Shown: positions 1 through 8,082, counted from the stretch's first letter. The stretch: 64,000 nucleotides of DNA from Pacificimonas flava (GCF_000342165.1 NZ_AMRV01000001.1:496001-560000); one strand, 5' to 3'. The notes: generated by a model not told the origin, from the letters alone. Numbers and translations are program-made.

Positions 1-2
1 CG

Positions 3-452
3 CAGGCGCGCGAGCCCGCGTCAATGGCCATGGACCAGCATATGGGCAGCCTCTACCCGTTCACATTGCGGGAGAAGCTCGATGCGATCACGGAGCGGTC
101 GCCGCGCTTCGTTGCGGAACGGCCCGTTATTCCGATGGAAATGATCAGCGTTCTCGCCCATCATCTTCCCAAGGGGTTTCCCGTGCGCGGGCCTGCCATC
201 GGCCTCTTCGCCGACCTGGAAATCCGCCTTGTCGAGGGTCCTCTCCTCGCCGGCGAACCGTTCGAAGTCGAAAAGACGGTCGTCGCCCTGTCGGGAAGCC
301 GGCGCACCGAGAGCGCGTGGATCGAAAGTCGCATCTACCGCCCCGGCGCCGACACCCCCGCCGCCATCGTCCTCCTCAACTCCGCGACCCTGAAGGACAG
401 CTTTGCCGGCTACCGAGAGGAGGAGGCGCAGCTCGCCGGGAAGGGCGGGTAG
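3..452 (+). CDS. C-terminal part of a hotdog-fold-like protein (5' end outside window)
   Basis: The reading frame is open to the left edge of the window with no stop, so the true start probably lies upstream. The first internal ATG is at 24. The last 60 residues (WIESRIYRP, then [13 protein letters not shown]) resemble the second half of hotdog-fold thioesterase or MaoC-like dehydratase proteins, where a central helix is followed by long beta strands. No catalytic residue can be named from this fragment. It ends 77 bases before the NUDIX gene on the same strand. The family assignment is a weak inference from sequence flavour. Confidence 0.5.
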   Translation, partial: QAREPASMAMDQHMGSLYPFTLREKLDAITERSPRFVAERPVIPMEMISVLAHHLPKGFPVRGPAIGLFADLEIRLVEGPLLAGEPFEVEKTVVALSGSRRTESAWIESRIYRPGADTPAAIVLLNSATLKDSFAGYREEEAQLAGKGG

Positions 453-529
453 CCGTCCCGTGCCCCGAACGGCATCCTCTCTGCCTGCCTAGCTTTTCAT
501 CTGCGCCCGCATCGCCCATCTTGTGCCGC

Positions 530-1309
530 GTGACCGAAGCCGCCGAGAACCCAGCCCGCCCCGCCGCGACCCTCATTCTCTTGCGGGAATCCGGCAACGG
601 CCCGCCTGAACTTTTCATGCAGAAGCGCGCGAATACCATGGGATTCGCGGCCGGCATGATGGTCTTCCCTGGCGGCAAGGTCGACGATGCCGACGTGGCC
701 CTTGCCAGGGCGAGTGGGCTCCTGGACCGCTACGATGCGGCCGAGGGGGCCGCCCGGATCGCGGCTCTTCGCGAAAGTTTCGAGGAGGCGGGCGTTCTCC
801 TGACTGACGGTCCGGCGCGCAACCCGGCACAGCTGGAGGATGCAGCCCGCGCGGTCGCGGCCCGGCGCATCGATTTCGGAGCGTTTCTGAAGACGATCGG
901 TCACCGCATCGATGCCGACGCGCTCGTTCCCTGGTCGCGCTGGTGCCCGCCGCCCAGCCTGGAGACGAAGCGGTACGATACGCGCTTCTATCTCGCCCGC
1001 GCGCCTCGGGGCCTTGCAGCCGGTCATGACGGGAACGAGGCTGTGACCTCTCTCTGGACGACGGCCCGCGCTGCCCTTGCCAGCGCCGATGCCGGCGATA
1101 CGAAGGTGATCTTCCCGACGCGCCGTAATCTTGAACGGCTCGCGGCCTATGACACCATCGATGGCCTCATCGACCATGCACGCTCGACTCCGGTTCGGCT
1201 GATCGCCCCAGAAGTTCGCGATGTCGACGGGCAGCCGCATCTCTGCATTCCCGACGATCTCGGCTATCCGATAACCCGTGAACCGATCGCCAGTGCCATG
1301 CGCGGCTGA
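530..1309 (+). CDS. NUDIX family hydrolase
   Basis: Predicted 259-residue NUDIX hydrolase that would cleave a nucleoside diphosphate linked to another group, using a divalent metal. The NUDIX helix is visible as RESFEEAG at residues 81-88, preceded by FPGGKVD at 46-52. The MQKR-x5-GF then VFPGG arrangement is typical of the larger CoA-pyrophosphatase-like NUDIX proteins with an insertion before the helix. A GTG at 530 is taken as the start because homologous proteins usually begin just before the PAATLILLR strand. A frame reaching back to 317 overlaps the previous gene and does not look coding. No good Shine-Dalgarno sequence is visible. The substrate cannot be predicted. It converges with manA, 30 bases away. 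Confidence 0.82.
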   Translation: MTEAAENPARPAATLILLRESGNGPPELFMQKRANTMGFAAGMMVFPGGKVDDADVALARASGLLDRYDAAEGAARIAALRESFEEAGVLLTDGPARNPAQLEDAARAVAARRIDFGAFLKTIGHRIDADALVPWSRWCPPPSLETKRYDTRFYLARAPRGLAAGHDGNEAVTSLWTTARAALASADAGDTKVIFPTRRNLERLAAYDTIDGLIDHARSTPVRLIAPEVRDVDGQPHLCIPDDLGYPITREPIASAMRG

Positions 1310-1339
1310 CGGACCCTCGTCGTCCTATCCCCTTTTCCC

Positions 1340-2182
1340 TCAGCCAAGCAGGCCTTTCGCCGCCGTGCCGCCGCTATAGGCGAGCAGAAGGTCCGTACCC
1401 TCCGGCGTCTCCAGGATCGTCGGTCCGTCCACGAACAGGACCTCTCCCGCCTCCGCCGCGACCTCGTCGTTCCTGGCCGCGCCGGCCAGCATCGTAATCC
1501 AGACGGGCTGGCCGTCTTCCGGAATGATCCGCTGCGACCGCGCCGGTACGATCCGTTCGGCCACGAACTTGCCGCCCTCGCACAGGATGCGGCGTCCCGG
1601 CGCTGCCTCGCGCGACCGGTCCACGATCTCGTAAGGCTCTGCCGTGGCGGCCGCCACTCCCTCGTCCAGATGCAGTTCGCGCGGACGTCCGTAATCGTAC
1701 AGGCGATAGGTCAGGTCGACATTCTGCTGGACCTCCACCAGTGTCACGCCCGGTCCGATGGCGTGTACGGTGCCGGCCGGTGAATAGATGAACTGTCCCG
1801 GCGTCACCCGTTTCCAGTCGATCAGTTCCTCGATGGACCCGTCGAGTGCGGCGGCGCGCAGGTCCTCGGCGCTCAGCGGCCGAACCGTTCCCAGGCCGAC
1901 CGTCGCTCCTTCCTCCACCGCCAGGATCAGCCAGGCTTCCTCCTTGCCGCGCTTGTAGCCGGCGGCCCGAGCGTCCGCGTCGGTGGGATGCACCTGAACG
2001 GACAGCTTCTCGCTGGTGAACAGATATTTGATCAGCAGTTCCGCGTCCCTGCCGTCCGGCATCTCGTACCAGATCTCGCCGACCTTCTCGCCGCCCTTCG
2101 GCACGTCCGGAAACCAGGGCGAAAGATCGCGCCGGCCCCACACCTTCTCGATTCGCCGCGTGGACAGCTTGATGACGGCCAT
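1340..2182 (-). CDS. manA: Class I mannose-6-phosphate isomerase
   Basis: 280-residue cupin-fold enzyme interconverting mannose 6-phosphate and fructose 6-phosphate, which feeds GDP-mannose and exopolysaccharide synthesis. Zinc-ligand motifs are present: QVHPTD at residues 63-68, an acidic pair E81/E82 in KEEAWLIL, and GTVHAIGPG with H140. The length matches the short bacterial class I form. The ATG at 2182 is chosen because GGGAG lies about 8 bases upstream and the protein then begins with the typical VIKLSTRRIEKVWG strand; a longer frame runs into the neighbouring gene. The gene lies 43 bases downstream of the acyl-CoA carboxylase subunit on the same strand, so the two may be cotranscribed. 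Confidence 0.88.
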   Translation of the reverse strand: MAVIKLSTRRIEKVWGRRDLSPWFPDVPKGGEKVGEIWYEMPDGRDAELLIKYLFTSEKLSVQVHPTDADARAAGYKRGKEEAWLILAVEEGATVGLGTVRPLSAEDLRAAALDGSIEELIDWKRVTPGQFIYSPAGTVHAIGPGVTLVEVQQNVDLTYRLYDYGRPRELHLDEGVAAATAEPYEIVDRSREAAPGRRILCEGGKFVAERIVPARSQRIIPEDGQPVWITMLAGAARNDEVAAEAGEVLFVDGPTILETPEGTDLLLAYSGGTAAKGLLG

Positions 2183-2225
2183 GATGACACTCCCTGGATT
2201 AGGCGCCCGTTGACCGGACGCTCGC

Positions 2226-3773
2226 TCAGGGACGATAGCCGAAGGCACGCCGTCCGGGAACAAGCGCGCGCTGCGCCGTCTCTGCGAATGAACAGAGGCG
2301 GACACGGGTTTCGCGCGGATCGATAATTTCCTCCACGCCGAATTTCTCGGCGGTGCGGAATGGTGAGCGCACCGCGTCCAGCCGCGCCTTTATCGCCGCA
2401 AGTTCGGCTTCCGGATCGTCCGCCGCCGCCAGATCGCTCTTGTAGGCCGCCTCCAGCCCGCCCTCTATGGGCAGGCTGCCCCAGTCGCCCGACGGCCAGG
2501 CCATGCGCCAGTGAAAACGGCTGGCGTTCGCATGTGCCGACCCCGCCATGCCGTACGCCTTGCGAAGGATCAGCGCACACCAGGGCACGCTCGCCTGATA
2601 GACGGAAGAGAGCGCCCGGCAGCCCCAGCGGATCGTGGCGTCGCGCTCCGCCTGCAGGCCGATCATGAAGCCGGGATTGTCGACCATGTGAACGACCGGC
2701 AGGTGAAAGACTTCCGCCAGATCGACGAAGCGTTCCACTTTTTGCGCCGTGTCGGCGGTCCACAGGCCGCCCAGCGTCATCGGATCGGACGCAAGCACCG
2801 CGACGGGATACCCGTCCAGCCGCGCGAATGCGGTGACGATCGCCGTGCCCCAGCGGCGCCCGATTTCGAACAGGCTGCCCCGGTCGAATACCGCCTCCAG
2901 GATCGGCCGGATCTTGTAGAGCGCGCGGGAATTTCGCGGAATCGCCTCGATCAGCCAGTCGTCCGCCCGGTCCGCCGGATCGTGGGTGGCGGTTCGCGCC
3001 GGCAGCTCGTGCACGCTGGAGGGCAGATAGCTCAGGAATCGCTTCGTCCGGGCGAAGGCGTCCGCCTCGCTTTCCGCCACATCGTCGACGGCGCCGTTCG
3101 CGCCGTGGATGTGCGGACCGCCCAGTTCCTCCTTCGTGCGCGTCTCGCCCACCGCCGCCACGACTGGCGGGCCGGCGACGAACATCTGCGACAGCCCCTC
3201 CACCAGCACGGAATAATGGCTCATCACCATGCGTCCCGCGCCAAGACCCGCCACCGGACCCAGACCCAGGGAAACCACCGGCACCTCGGACAAATTTTGC
3301 ACGATCCGGTCCCAGCCGGGGATTTCGGGGATATAGGTATAGCCGTTCTGCTCCAGCGTTTTCACGCTGCCGCCGCCGCCCGTCCCCTCGATCATGCGGA
3401 TCAGCGGCATGCGGTATTCGCCCGCCATCAGCTCCGCCTCGACCAGCTTGCGGTGGATGGCGGCATCCGCCGCGCCGCCCCTGAAGGTGAAGTCGTCCGC
3501 CGTCACCACCGCCGGCCGGCCATCTACGGTCGCCTTGCCGTACAGGAAATTGGACGGGGTGAAGCTGGCGATGCGCCCGTCCTCGCCGTAGCGCGCCGCC
3601 CCGGCAATCTGCCCGAACTCCTGAAAGCTGCCGCTGTCGGCAAGTGCCGCAATGCGTTCGCGCGCGGTCAGCCGGCCGGCGCCGCGCTGCCGCTGAACCT
3701 TTTCGGGTCCGCCGAGTTCGGCCGCCAGCGCCTTTCGCCGTGCCAGCTCGTCCACGTCTTTCTGCCAGGTCAT
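2226..3773 (-). CDS. Acyl-CoA carboxylase, carboxyltransferase (beta) subunit, orphan
   Basis: 515-residue protein of the carboxyltransferase family (propionyl-, acetyl- and methylcrotonyl-CoA carboxylase beta subunits), which moves carboxyl from biotin to an acyl-CoA. N-terminal part: RQRGAGRLTARERI, then a GTGGGGS loop around residue 155. C-terminal part: LVDNPGF-like MVDNPGFMIG and the RKAYGMAGSAHA loop. It is clearly distinct from the mccB-type subunit at 25955. No biotin carboxylase or biotin carrier gene lies next to it, so its partner must come from elsewhere. The start at 3773 is chosen for AAGG about 8 bases upstream; an ATG at 3794 is possible. The substrate is not predictable. The gene is divergent from the peptidase gene at 3829. 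Confidence 0.85.
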   Translation of the reverse strand: MTWQKDVDELARRKALAAELGGPEKVQRQRGAGRLTARERIAALADSGSFQEFGQIAGAARYGEDGRIASFTPSNFLYGKATVDGRPAVVTADDFTFRGGAADAAIHRKLVEAELMAGEYRMPLIRMIEGTGGGGSVKTLEQNGYTYIPEIPGWDRIVQNLSEVPVVSLGLGPVAGLGAGRMVMSHYSVLVEGLSQMFVAGPPVVAAVGETRTKEELGGPHIHGANGAVDDVAESEADAFARTKRFLSYLPSSVHELPARTATHDPADRADDWLIEAIPRNSRALYKIRPILEAVFDRGSLFEIGRRWGTAIVTAFARLDGYPVAVLASDPMTLGGLWTADTAQKVERFVDLAEVFHLPVVHMVDNPGFMIGLQAERDATIRWGCRALSSVYQASVPWCALILRKAYGMAGSAHANASRFHWRMAWPSGDWGSLPIEGGLEAAYKSDLAAADDPEAELAAIKARLDAVRSPFRTAEKFGVEEIIDPRETRVRLCSFAETAQRALVPGRRAFGYRP

Positions 3774-3828
3774 GCGCGGCCTTTTAGCACCCATGACGAA
3801 CCGGCCGCCCCTCCCTAGAAGAAGGGCG

Positions 3829-4527
3829 ATGCGCATGCTCGTCACCCTCGCCGTCCTCGCACTTGTCGCCTATGGCGGCTGGCGCGCCTTCGACTATGCG
3901 GAGGAAACGTATCCCCAGCATCTGCCGTGGACGCCGCTGTCGCTGGACGATCCCATCGGCCACGCAACCAGCCTGAAGGTCGCCGCTCTTTCCGGTGACA
4001 AGCCCGCCTGCCTCGCCCTGTTCGAGACCTCCGACCTTGCCGTCACCCCGTTCGAGGATCGCATGGAGACGGAACAGTGCGGCTATGTCGACGCCGTCAC
4101 GCTGGACCGCATGACGGCCGGCTACAGTCCCTCGACAGTCCGCCTGTCATGCCCCCTGGCGGCGGCACTCGGTATCTGGGAGCAGGATGTGGTGCAGCCC
4201 GCCGCGCGCCGCGTGCTCGGCAGCGAGGTCGCATCGATCCGGCAGCTCGGCACCTATTCCTGCCGCCGCCTCTATGGCCGGGAGAGCGGAAACTGGTCGC
4301 AGCATGCCACGGCGCAGGCCATCGACATCGCCGGCTTCACCCTCGCCGATGGTCGCAGCATCAGCCTTGCCGGCGACTGGGGCGCCGACAGCGATGCCGG
4401 CGCCTTTCTCCTCGAAATCAGAAATCGCGGCTGCGGCGTATTCGGCACCATGCTCGGTCCCGAATACAACGCCGCACACCGCGATCATTTTCATCTACAG
4501 GCCAACGGCTACGGCACCTGCCGCTAG
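3829..4527 (+). CDS. Extensin-like, M15-type peptidase-fold protein, membrane anchored
   Basis: 232-residue protein with an N-terminal hydrophobic segment (residues 3-17) that should export or anchor it. The C-terminal half is the extensin-like domain. It carries the zinc-site pattern of VanY/M15 peptidases: SQHATAQAID with H159 and D166, then HRDHFH with H220 and H222. This suggests a periplasmic enzyme acting on peptidoglycan crosslinks or stems. Six cysteines (61, 84, 108, 145, 202, 231) suggest disulfides. The start follows a GAAGGG ribosome site. It converges with the small gene ending at 4542. Activity is inferred, because members of this family are mostly untested. Confidence 0.78.
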   Translation: MRMLVTLAVLALVAYGGWRAFDYAEETYPQHLPWTPLSLDDPIGHATSLKVAALSGDKPACLALFETSDLAVTPFEDRMETEQCGYVDAVTLDRMTAGYSPSTVRLSCPLAAALGIWEQDVVQPAARRVLGSEVASIRQLGTYSCRRLYGRESGNWSQHATAQAIDIAGFTLADGRSISLAGDWGADSDAGAFLLEIRNRGCGVFGTMLGPEYNAAHRDHFHLQANGYGTCR

Positions 4528-4541
4528 GCCGTGCCGCGGCG

Positions 4542-4763
4542 TCAGTCGCCGCCGCTCGTGCTGGGCGCGGGCTTGTCGTTGCCCTTGTCGCTGTGCGGCT
4601 GCGTCTCGCTCGGCGTATCGCTGGCCGGATAGGTCTCGTCGAGGCCCTCATCGAGCTGGGCATCTTCGTCTTTCGGGTTCTTCTTCAGCTTCTCCATCGC
4701 CTCGGAATCGGAGGTCGGGCGCATCTTCGACGGTGTCGTCGGCGGGGTCTTGGCGTCGCTCAT
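4542..4763 (-). CDS. Small acidic, disordered protein with an EcfG-type promoter
   Basis: 73-residue protein of unknown function. It is rich in Asp, Glu, Pro, Ser, Thr and Lys, has no hydrophobic stretch and no cysteine, and should be intrinsically disordered and cytoplasmic. A central segment (EAMEKLKKNPKDEDAQLDEG) may form a short charged helix. The ATG at 4763 has AAAGGA 7 bases upstream, and lies about 29 bases after the start predicted from the GGAAC-N16-CGTT promoter at 4799-4823. The frame is open further upstream, but that stretch would include the promoter. The promoter suggests induction in the general stress response. No homologue is recognised with certainty. Confidence 0.72.
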   Translation of the reverse strand: MSDAKTPPTTPSKMRPTSDSEAMEKLKKNPKDEDAQLDEGLDETYPASDTPSETQPHSDKGNDKPAPSTSGGD

Positions 4764-4798
4764 CAGTTTGTCCTTTACGTCTATCGGATCGTCTGACG

Positions 4799-4823
4799 AA
4801 CGAGCGGTGCTTTCGCCCGTTCC
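4799..4823 (-). promoter_or_regulatory. EcfG (general stress response sigma factor) type promoter
   Basis: On the minus strand GGAAC (4823-4819) is followed by exactly 16 bases and then CGTT (4802-4799). GGAAC-N16/17-CGTT is the established consensus for the alphaproteobacterial general stress sigma factor EcfG. Transcription would start near 4792, giving a leader of about 29 nt with an AAAGGA ribosome site before the ATG at 4763. Both elements match fully and the spacing is canonical. Confidence 0.72.
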
Positions 4824-4870
4824 CGCGCGTTCGGGCTGCGTTATAGAAACGCCATCCATGGGAGAATGAC

Positions 4871-5425
4871 ATGACCGACCCCGGTGCCGACACGCAGGCC
4901 GCTCAGAGGCAGGAGGAGGCTGACCGGCTGGCCCAGGATCCTGAAATCAGCGCCCCTGCCGAACTGGCCGATAGGGCCGGGAGCGAACGGGACGCAAGCT
5001 CCGGCGATGCCCGTCTTGCCTTCGACATTCCGCCCGACCTCGCCGATCGGCTGCGCGCGTCCGGCAAGGAATGGCAGTCGAAGGCGGAGGCGGCGATCGC
5101 GCTGTGGCTGGACGAAGCAAGCCTCGCGCTGCGCAAGGAGGGACTGCCTGGCCTGTCCCGCGTGGTCCGGGAAAAGGCTTCGGAGTCGCGGCAAAAGGCC
5201 CGCAGCGGCGATTTCGAGCGCGATATCGAGCGGTTCGTATCGAACGTCGCTGGCAGCATCGGGCGCGACATCGTGGGATCGATGTTCAGCGCCGCGGTCG
5301 CGGGCTTTGCGAATAGCGGCGATCGCAGCCGGTCTGCCGAATCTCGCACGGCCGGGAACGGTGACAGCCGGCGCGCGGCTGAGACCGATGAGACCGATGC
5401 AGGATCATCCGGCCACTCCTCTTAG
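4871..5425 (+). CDS. Unknown protein with a BrnA-like ribbon-helix-helix segment
   Basis: 184-residue protein, no signal peptide. Residues 1-45 and 150-184 are charged and low in complexity. The segment around residues 53-83 (IPPDLADRLRASGKEWQSK, then AIALWL) resembles the C-terminal ribbon-helix-helix pattern of BrnA-type antitoxins, where a D-x-L-x-R-A-x-G-x-x-W-Q-x-x stretch precedes an amphipathic helix. Residues 115-150 form a second helical region ending in a small-residue stretch (FSAAVAGFA). No BrnT-like toxin lies next to it. The start has GGGAGAATGAC just upstream. It is divergent from the EcfG-controlled gene with 107 bases between starts. The next gene starts 62 bases downstream. 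Function is unknown. Confidence 0.65.
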   Translation: MTDPGADTQAAQRQEEADRLAQDPEISAPAELADRAGSERDASSGDARLAFDIPPDLADRLRASGKEWQSKAEAAIALWLDEASLALRKEGLPGLSRVVREKASESRQKARSGDFERDIERFVSNVAGSIGRDIVGSMFSAAVAGFANSGDRSRSAESRTAGNGDSRRAAETDETDAGSSGHSS

Positions 5426-5487
5426 CGCGCGCGCCCAGGCGCTCGTCGGGGCGGCACCATCGCCGCCTTGGCGCGTTGGATGCGGAC

Positions 5488-6342
5488 ATGAAACGGATAT
5501 GGGCGATCACCAACGCCGCCGCCGGCACGGCGAGCGAGGCGGCAGAAGCGCATGTCCTGTCCTTTTGCAACCGCGATCCCTGGCAATTGCAGGGCTGCAC
5601 CCGCTTCCCGCAAGAGGCGCTGCCCGCCGCCGCCGACCTCGACACCGCTGAGGTCGACATCGTCGTGGTCTTCGGCGGCGACGGCACGCATGCGGCGGCG
5701 GCGCGGCACCTGGCCGGCTGGCCCGGCGCCCTGCTGCTTCTGCCCGGCGGCACCGTCAACCTCGCCCCGAAGCGCCTGCACGGCGATGCGCATTTCATCG
5801 ACGTTCTCGACCGTGCGGCAAGCCAGCCGCTCTCCGCCACGCCGCTCCCCTTCATCGATGTCGGCGGCATTCCGGCCTATTCGGGGCTGATCGCGGGTCC
5901 GATCGCCGGCTGGGTCCATGCCCGCGAACGGGTGCGCGCCGGCCGCTGGCGAAGTCTCGTCCGCGCCGTGCGCTTTGCCTGGTCGCTCAGCTTTACCCGC
6001 CGCATCTCGCTCTCCCTTGGCGTCATGCCGCGAAAGCGCGCGCGCGGCATCGTCGCATCGCCGCCACGCGATCCGGACGGCGAAATAGAGATCGCCGCAA
6101 TCGATTTCCGCGGCTTCTGGAGCGCCATGTCCGTCGGTATCGACTGGTTGAAGCACGGCTTCGACGGCGCCCGTGGCATTTCGCGCACCTCCGCCCGTTC
6201 CGCACGTCTGGCGGGACCGGCCCGCATGCGCGTGCTGATCGACGGGGAAGAGCATCATCTGCCAACGCCTGTGGGGATCGAGACGCGCACCGCAGCCGTT
6301 CGTTTCGTGACCACCCGAACGAACGACGAAGGCCGCGAATGA
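5488..6342 (+). CDS. Diacylglycerol kinase family (DAGK_cat) protein
   Basis: 284-residue protein of the diacylglycerol/sphingosine kinase superfamily. The nucleotide-binding signature VVFGGDGTH sits at residues 60-68 and PGGTVN at 86-91. It probably phosphorylates a lipid such as diacylglycerol; the true substrate is unknown. In an organism that likely makes sphingolipids, a sphingoid substrate is also possible. The ATG at 5488 is preferred; an in-frame TTG at 5476 is possible. The stop codon overlaps the next start by 4 bases (ATGA at 6339), so the lipid kinase and the metallophosphoesterase are translationally coupled. Confidence 0.8.
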   Translation: MKRIWAITNAAAGTASEAAEAHVLSFCNRDPWQLQGCTRFPQEALPAAADLDTAEVDIVVVFGGDGTHAAAARHLAGWPGALLLLPGGTVNLAPKRLHGDAHFIDVLDRAASQPLSATPLPFIDVGGIPAYSGLIAGPIAGWVHARERVRAGRWRSLVRAVRFAWSLSFTRRISLSLGVMPRKRARGIVASPPRDPDGEIEIAAIDFRGFWSAMSVGIDWLKHGFDGARGISRTSARSARLAGPARMRVLIDGEEHHLPTPVGIETRTAAVRFVTTRTNDEGRE

Positions 6343-7070
6343 CCCGTATTTTTCACACCTCAGACCTGCATTTCGGCGCGGAGGACCCGGCCGCCCTCGA
6401 CTGGTTCGCCGAAACCGTGCGTACGGAAAAGCCGGATGCCGCGATCGTCACGGGCGACCTGACGCAGCGCGCGCGCCGCAGCGAATTTCGGGCCGCCGCG
6501 CAATATCTCGCCGCCCTTCCCGTCCCGGTCTCCGTAGAGCCCGGAAATCACGATCTGCCCTATTTCAACCTGTTCGAACGCTTCGTGCGTCCCTACCGCC
6601 GCGTCGAGCGCGCGGCAAAGATGGTGGAGGCCGAGATCGATCTGGCGGACTGCGTCGTCGTTCCGCTGAAGACCACCGCGCGCTTTCAGCTCCGCCTGAA
6701 CTGGAGCCACGGCAATGTGTCCTCTCGGGGTCTCGCGCGCTCGCTGCGGCTGGCACAGGCGGTTCCAGACGACAAGATGGTCATCATCGCCTGCCATCAT
6801 CCTCTCGTCGATATTGCGGAAACGGGAACCAAGGGGCGCACGCGCGGCGGTGAGGAGGCGCTGCGCCGCTTGTCCGCATGCGGCGCGCAGGCCGTCATTA
6901 CCGGCCATGTCCATACGCCCTTCGACGTGACACACAGGCTGGATGGCGGCGGCAGCATCCGCCTGATCGGTGCCGGCACCCTGTCGGAACGCATCCGCGA
7001 GCATGTGCCCAGCTTCAACGATATCGAGATCGTGAACGGCGACCTCAGCGTCCGCCACCGCGTCGCCTGA
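6339..7070 (+). CDS. Calcineurin-like metallophosphoesterase
   Basis: 243-residue enzyme with the full metallophosphoesterase motif set: SDLHFG (D9, H11), TGDLTQ (D40), PGNHD (N70, H71), ACHHP, and TGHVH near the C-terminus. These form a two-metal site that hydrolyses phosphomonoesters or phosphodiesters. There is no signal peptide, so it is cytoplasmic. The substrate is not fixed by the sequence; a phospholipid or cyclic nucleotide is possible. The 4-base overlap with the lipid kinase gene supports a joint role in lipid phosphate metabolism, but this is inference. Confidence 0.85.
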   Translation: MTRIFHTSDLHFGAEDPAALDWFAETVRTEKPDAAIVTGDLTQRARRSEFRAAAQYLAALPVPVSVEPGNHDLPYFNLFERFVRPYRRVERAAKMVEAEIDLADCVVVPLKTTARFQLRLNWSHGNVSSRGLARSLRLAQAVPDDKMVIIACHHPLVDIAETGTKGRTRGGEEALRRLSACGAQAVITGHVHTPFDVTHRLDGGGSIRLIGAGTLSERIREHVPSFNDIEIVNGDLSVRHRVA

Positions 7071-7160
7071 GCCCCCGCGCCCAGCCGTTTCGAGACGGGT
7101 CCGCAACAAAAAGGGCGCGCAATCTTCTTCAGAAGTTCACGGACCCGACATGGCCGTTCC

Positions 7161-7176
7161 TTAATCGTTCTTTAAC
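7161..7176. promoter_or_regulatory. CtrA-type binding site (TTAA-N7-TTAAC)
   Basis: TTAA at 7161-7164, seven bases, then TTAAC at 7172-7176. This is the full consensus for CtrA, the alphaproteobacterial cell-cycle and motility response regulator. It lies about 70 bases upstream of the PEP-CTERM gene start at 7247 in a 176-base noncoding gap. TTAA is rare in this GC-rich window, so the match is unlikely to be common background. Confidence 0.6.
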
Positions 7177-7246
7177 CCTTTTTCTCGGGCGCCGCGCGGG
7201 GGCGCGGACGATCCGACAACGATACGAAGCGAAAAGGGACCTCATC

Positions 7247-7948
7247 ATGACCAAGAAGATCATTTCCGGCGCGGCCGCGTGCCTGCTGCTCGGCACGGCC
7301 GCTCAGGCCGACCTCATCCGCCTGGATTTCGCCGGGGCGACGACATCCTCGCACTTTACCGGCACCAACAACATCTTCGGCCAGGCTGCACCGCGCGTCA
7401 GCGGCTACATCGTCTATGACGACACCGTTTCCGGAACCCCGTTCGGCGTCGAGAACGACAATTGGGAGCGCCTCGATCATTATGGCGCGATTCAGGAAGT
7501 CGAGTTCACGTTCGAGGATGCCGACGGCAATGTTCTCAGCACGGCGAACCGCACCGGCAATTATGGCCGCATCCAGACCTGGGACCGGTTCAGCTTCGGC
7601 AGCGACACGGTCAGCCTGGGCAATATCGACTTCTACAACAATCAGATCGCGGGCGAGCCGGACGGCATCACCCGCTATTCGCTGACCTTCGGCCTCTCCG
7701 GTCCCACGGACGCTTTCGGTGAGGAGGCGCTCGGCTTCGATCCGGACAATTTCACGAATTATCGCCGCGTCAGCTTCTTCTCCGCCGGCCTTGGCGGTCA
7801 GGGCATCGGCGTCAGCGCGCTCTACAATTTCGACCTGTTCACGCGCACGAATCTCGACGAACCGGCCGACGTGCCGGCGCCGCCGGCTCTCGCGCTGCTC
7901 GGCCTCGGCCTTGCCGGCGCCGCGGGGCTGCGCCGCCGCACGCGCTGA
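7247..7948 (+). CDS. Secreted protein with PEP-CTERM-like sorting signal (VPAPP variant)
   Basis: 233-residue protein with an N-terminal signal peptide (positive MTKKII, then a small hydrophobic core ending near TAAQA). The C-terminus (residues 209-233) has the tripartite PEP-CTERM layout: VPAPP, a hydrophobic stretch [15 protein letters not shown], and RRRTR. Such tails are recognised by an exosortase. The mature part is rich in Asp, Asn, Gly, Thr and aromatic residues and looks like a beta-rich surface protein. The ATG at 7247 follows AAAAGGG. An overlapping longer frame beginning inside the metallophosphoesterase gene is not coding. A CtrA box precedes it and a hairpin terminator follows. 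No exosortase gene is in the window. Confidence 0.82.
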   Translation: MTKKIISGAAACLLLGTAAQADLIRLDFAGATTSSHFTGTNNIFGQAAPRVSGYIVYDDTVSGTPFGVENDNWERLDHYGAIQEVEFTFEDADGNVLSTANRTGNYGRIQTWDRFSFGSDTVSLGNIDFYNNQIAGEPDGITRYSLTFGLSGPTDAFGEEALGFDPDNFTNYRRVSFFSAGLGGQGIGVSALYNFDLFTRTNLDEPADVPAPPALALLGLGLAGAAGLRRRTR

Positions 7949-7976
7949 TCGCACTCCGTTAACGAGCCTACAGGGG

Positions 7977-8010
7977 CGGCGTCCCGGCCATATGCCGGGG
8001 CGCCGTTCCT
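7977..8010 (+). terminator. Hairpin terminator after the PEP-CTERM gene
   Basis: A 12-bp stem (CGGCGTCCCGGC at 7977-7988 with GCCGGGGCGCCG at 7994-8005, one G-T pair) closes a 5-base loop (CATAT) and is followed by TTCCTT. The strong stem 28 bases after the stop suggests an intrinsic terminator, though the T run is short. Confidence 0.62.
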
Positions 8011-8082
8011 TGCGTTTCGGGCGTGCGGAACCCACCTCCGCCCTTCCCCTGTTCCCCACGAACCGGTAAGACCGCCGGGGAA

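Noticed and set aside
8051-8063. GTTC-N5-GAAC palindrome before uvrA as the LexA site
   Set aside because: Known alphaproteobacterial LexA boxes are direct repeats with 7-base spacing, so the neighbouring GAAC-N7-AAAC is the better candidate.
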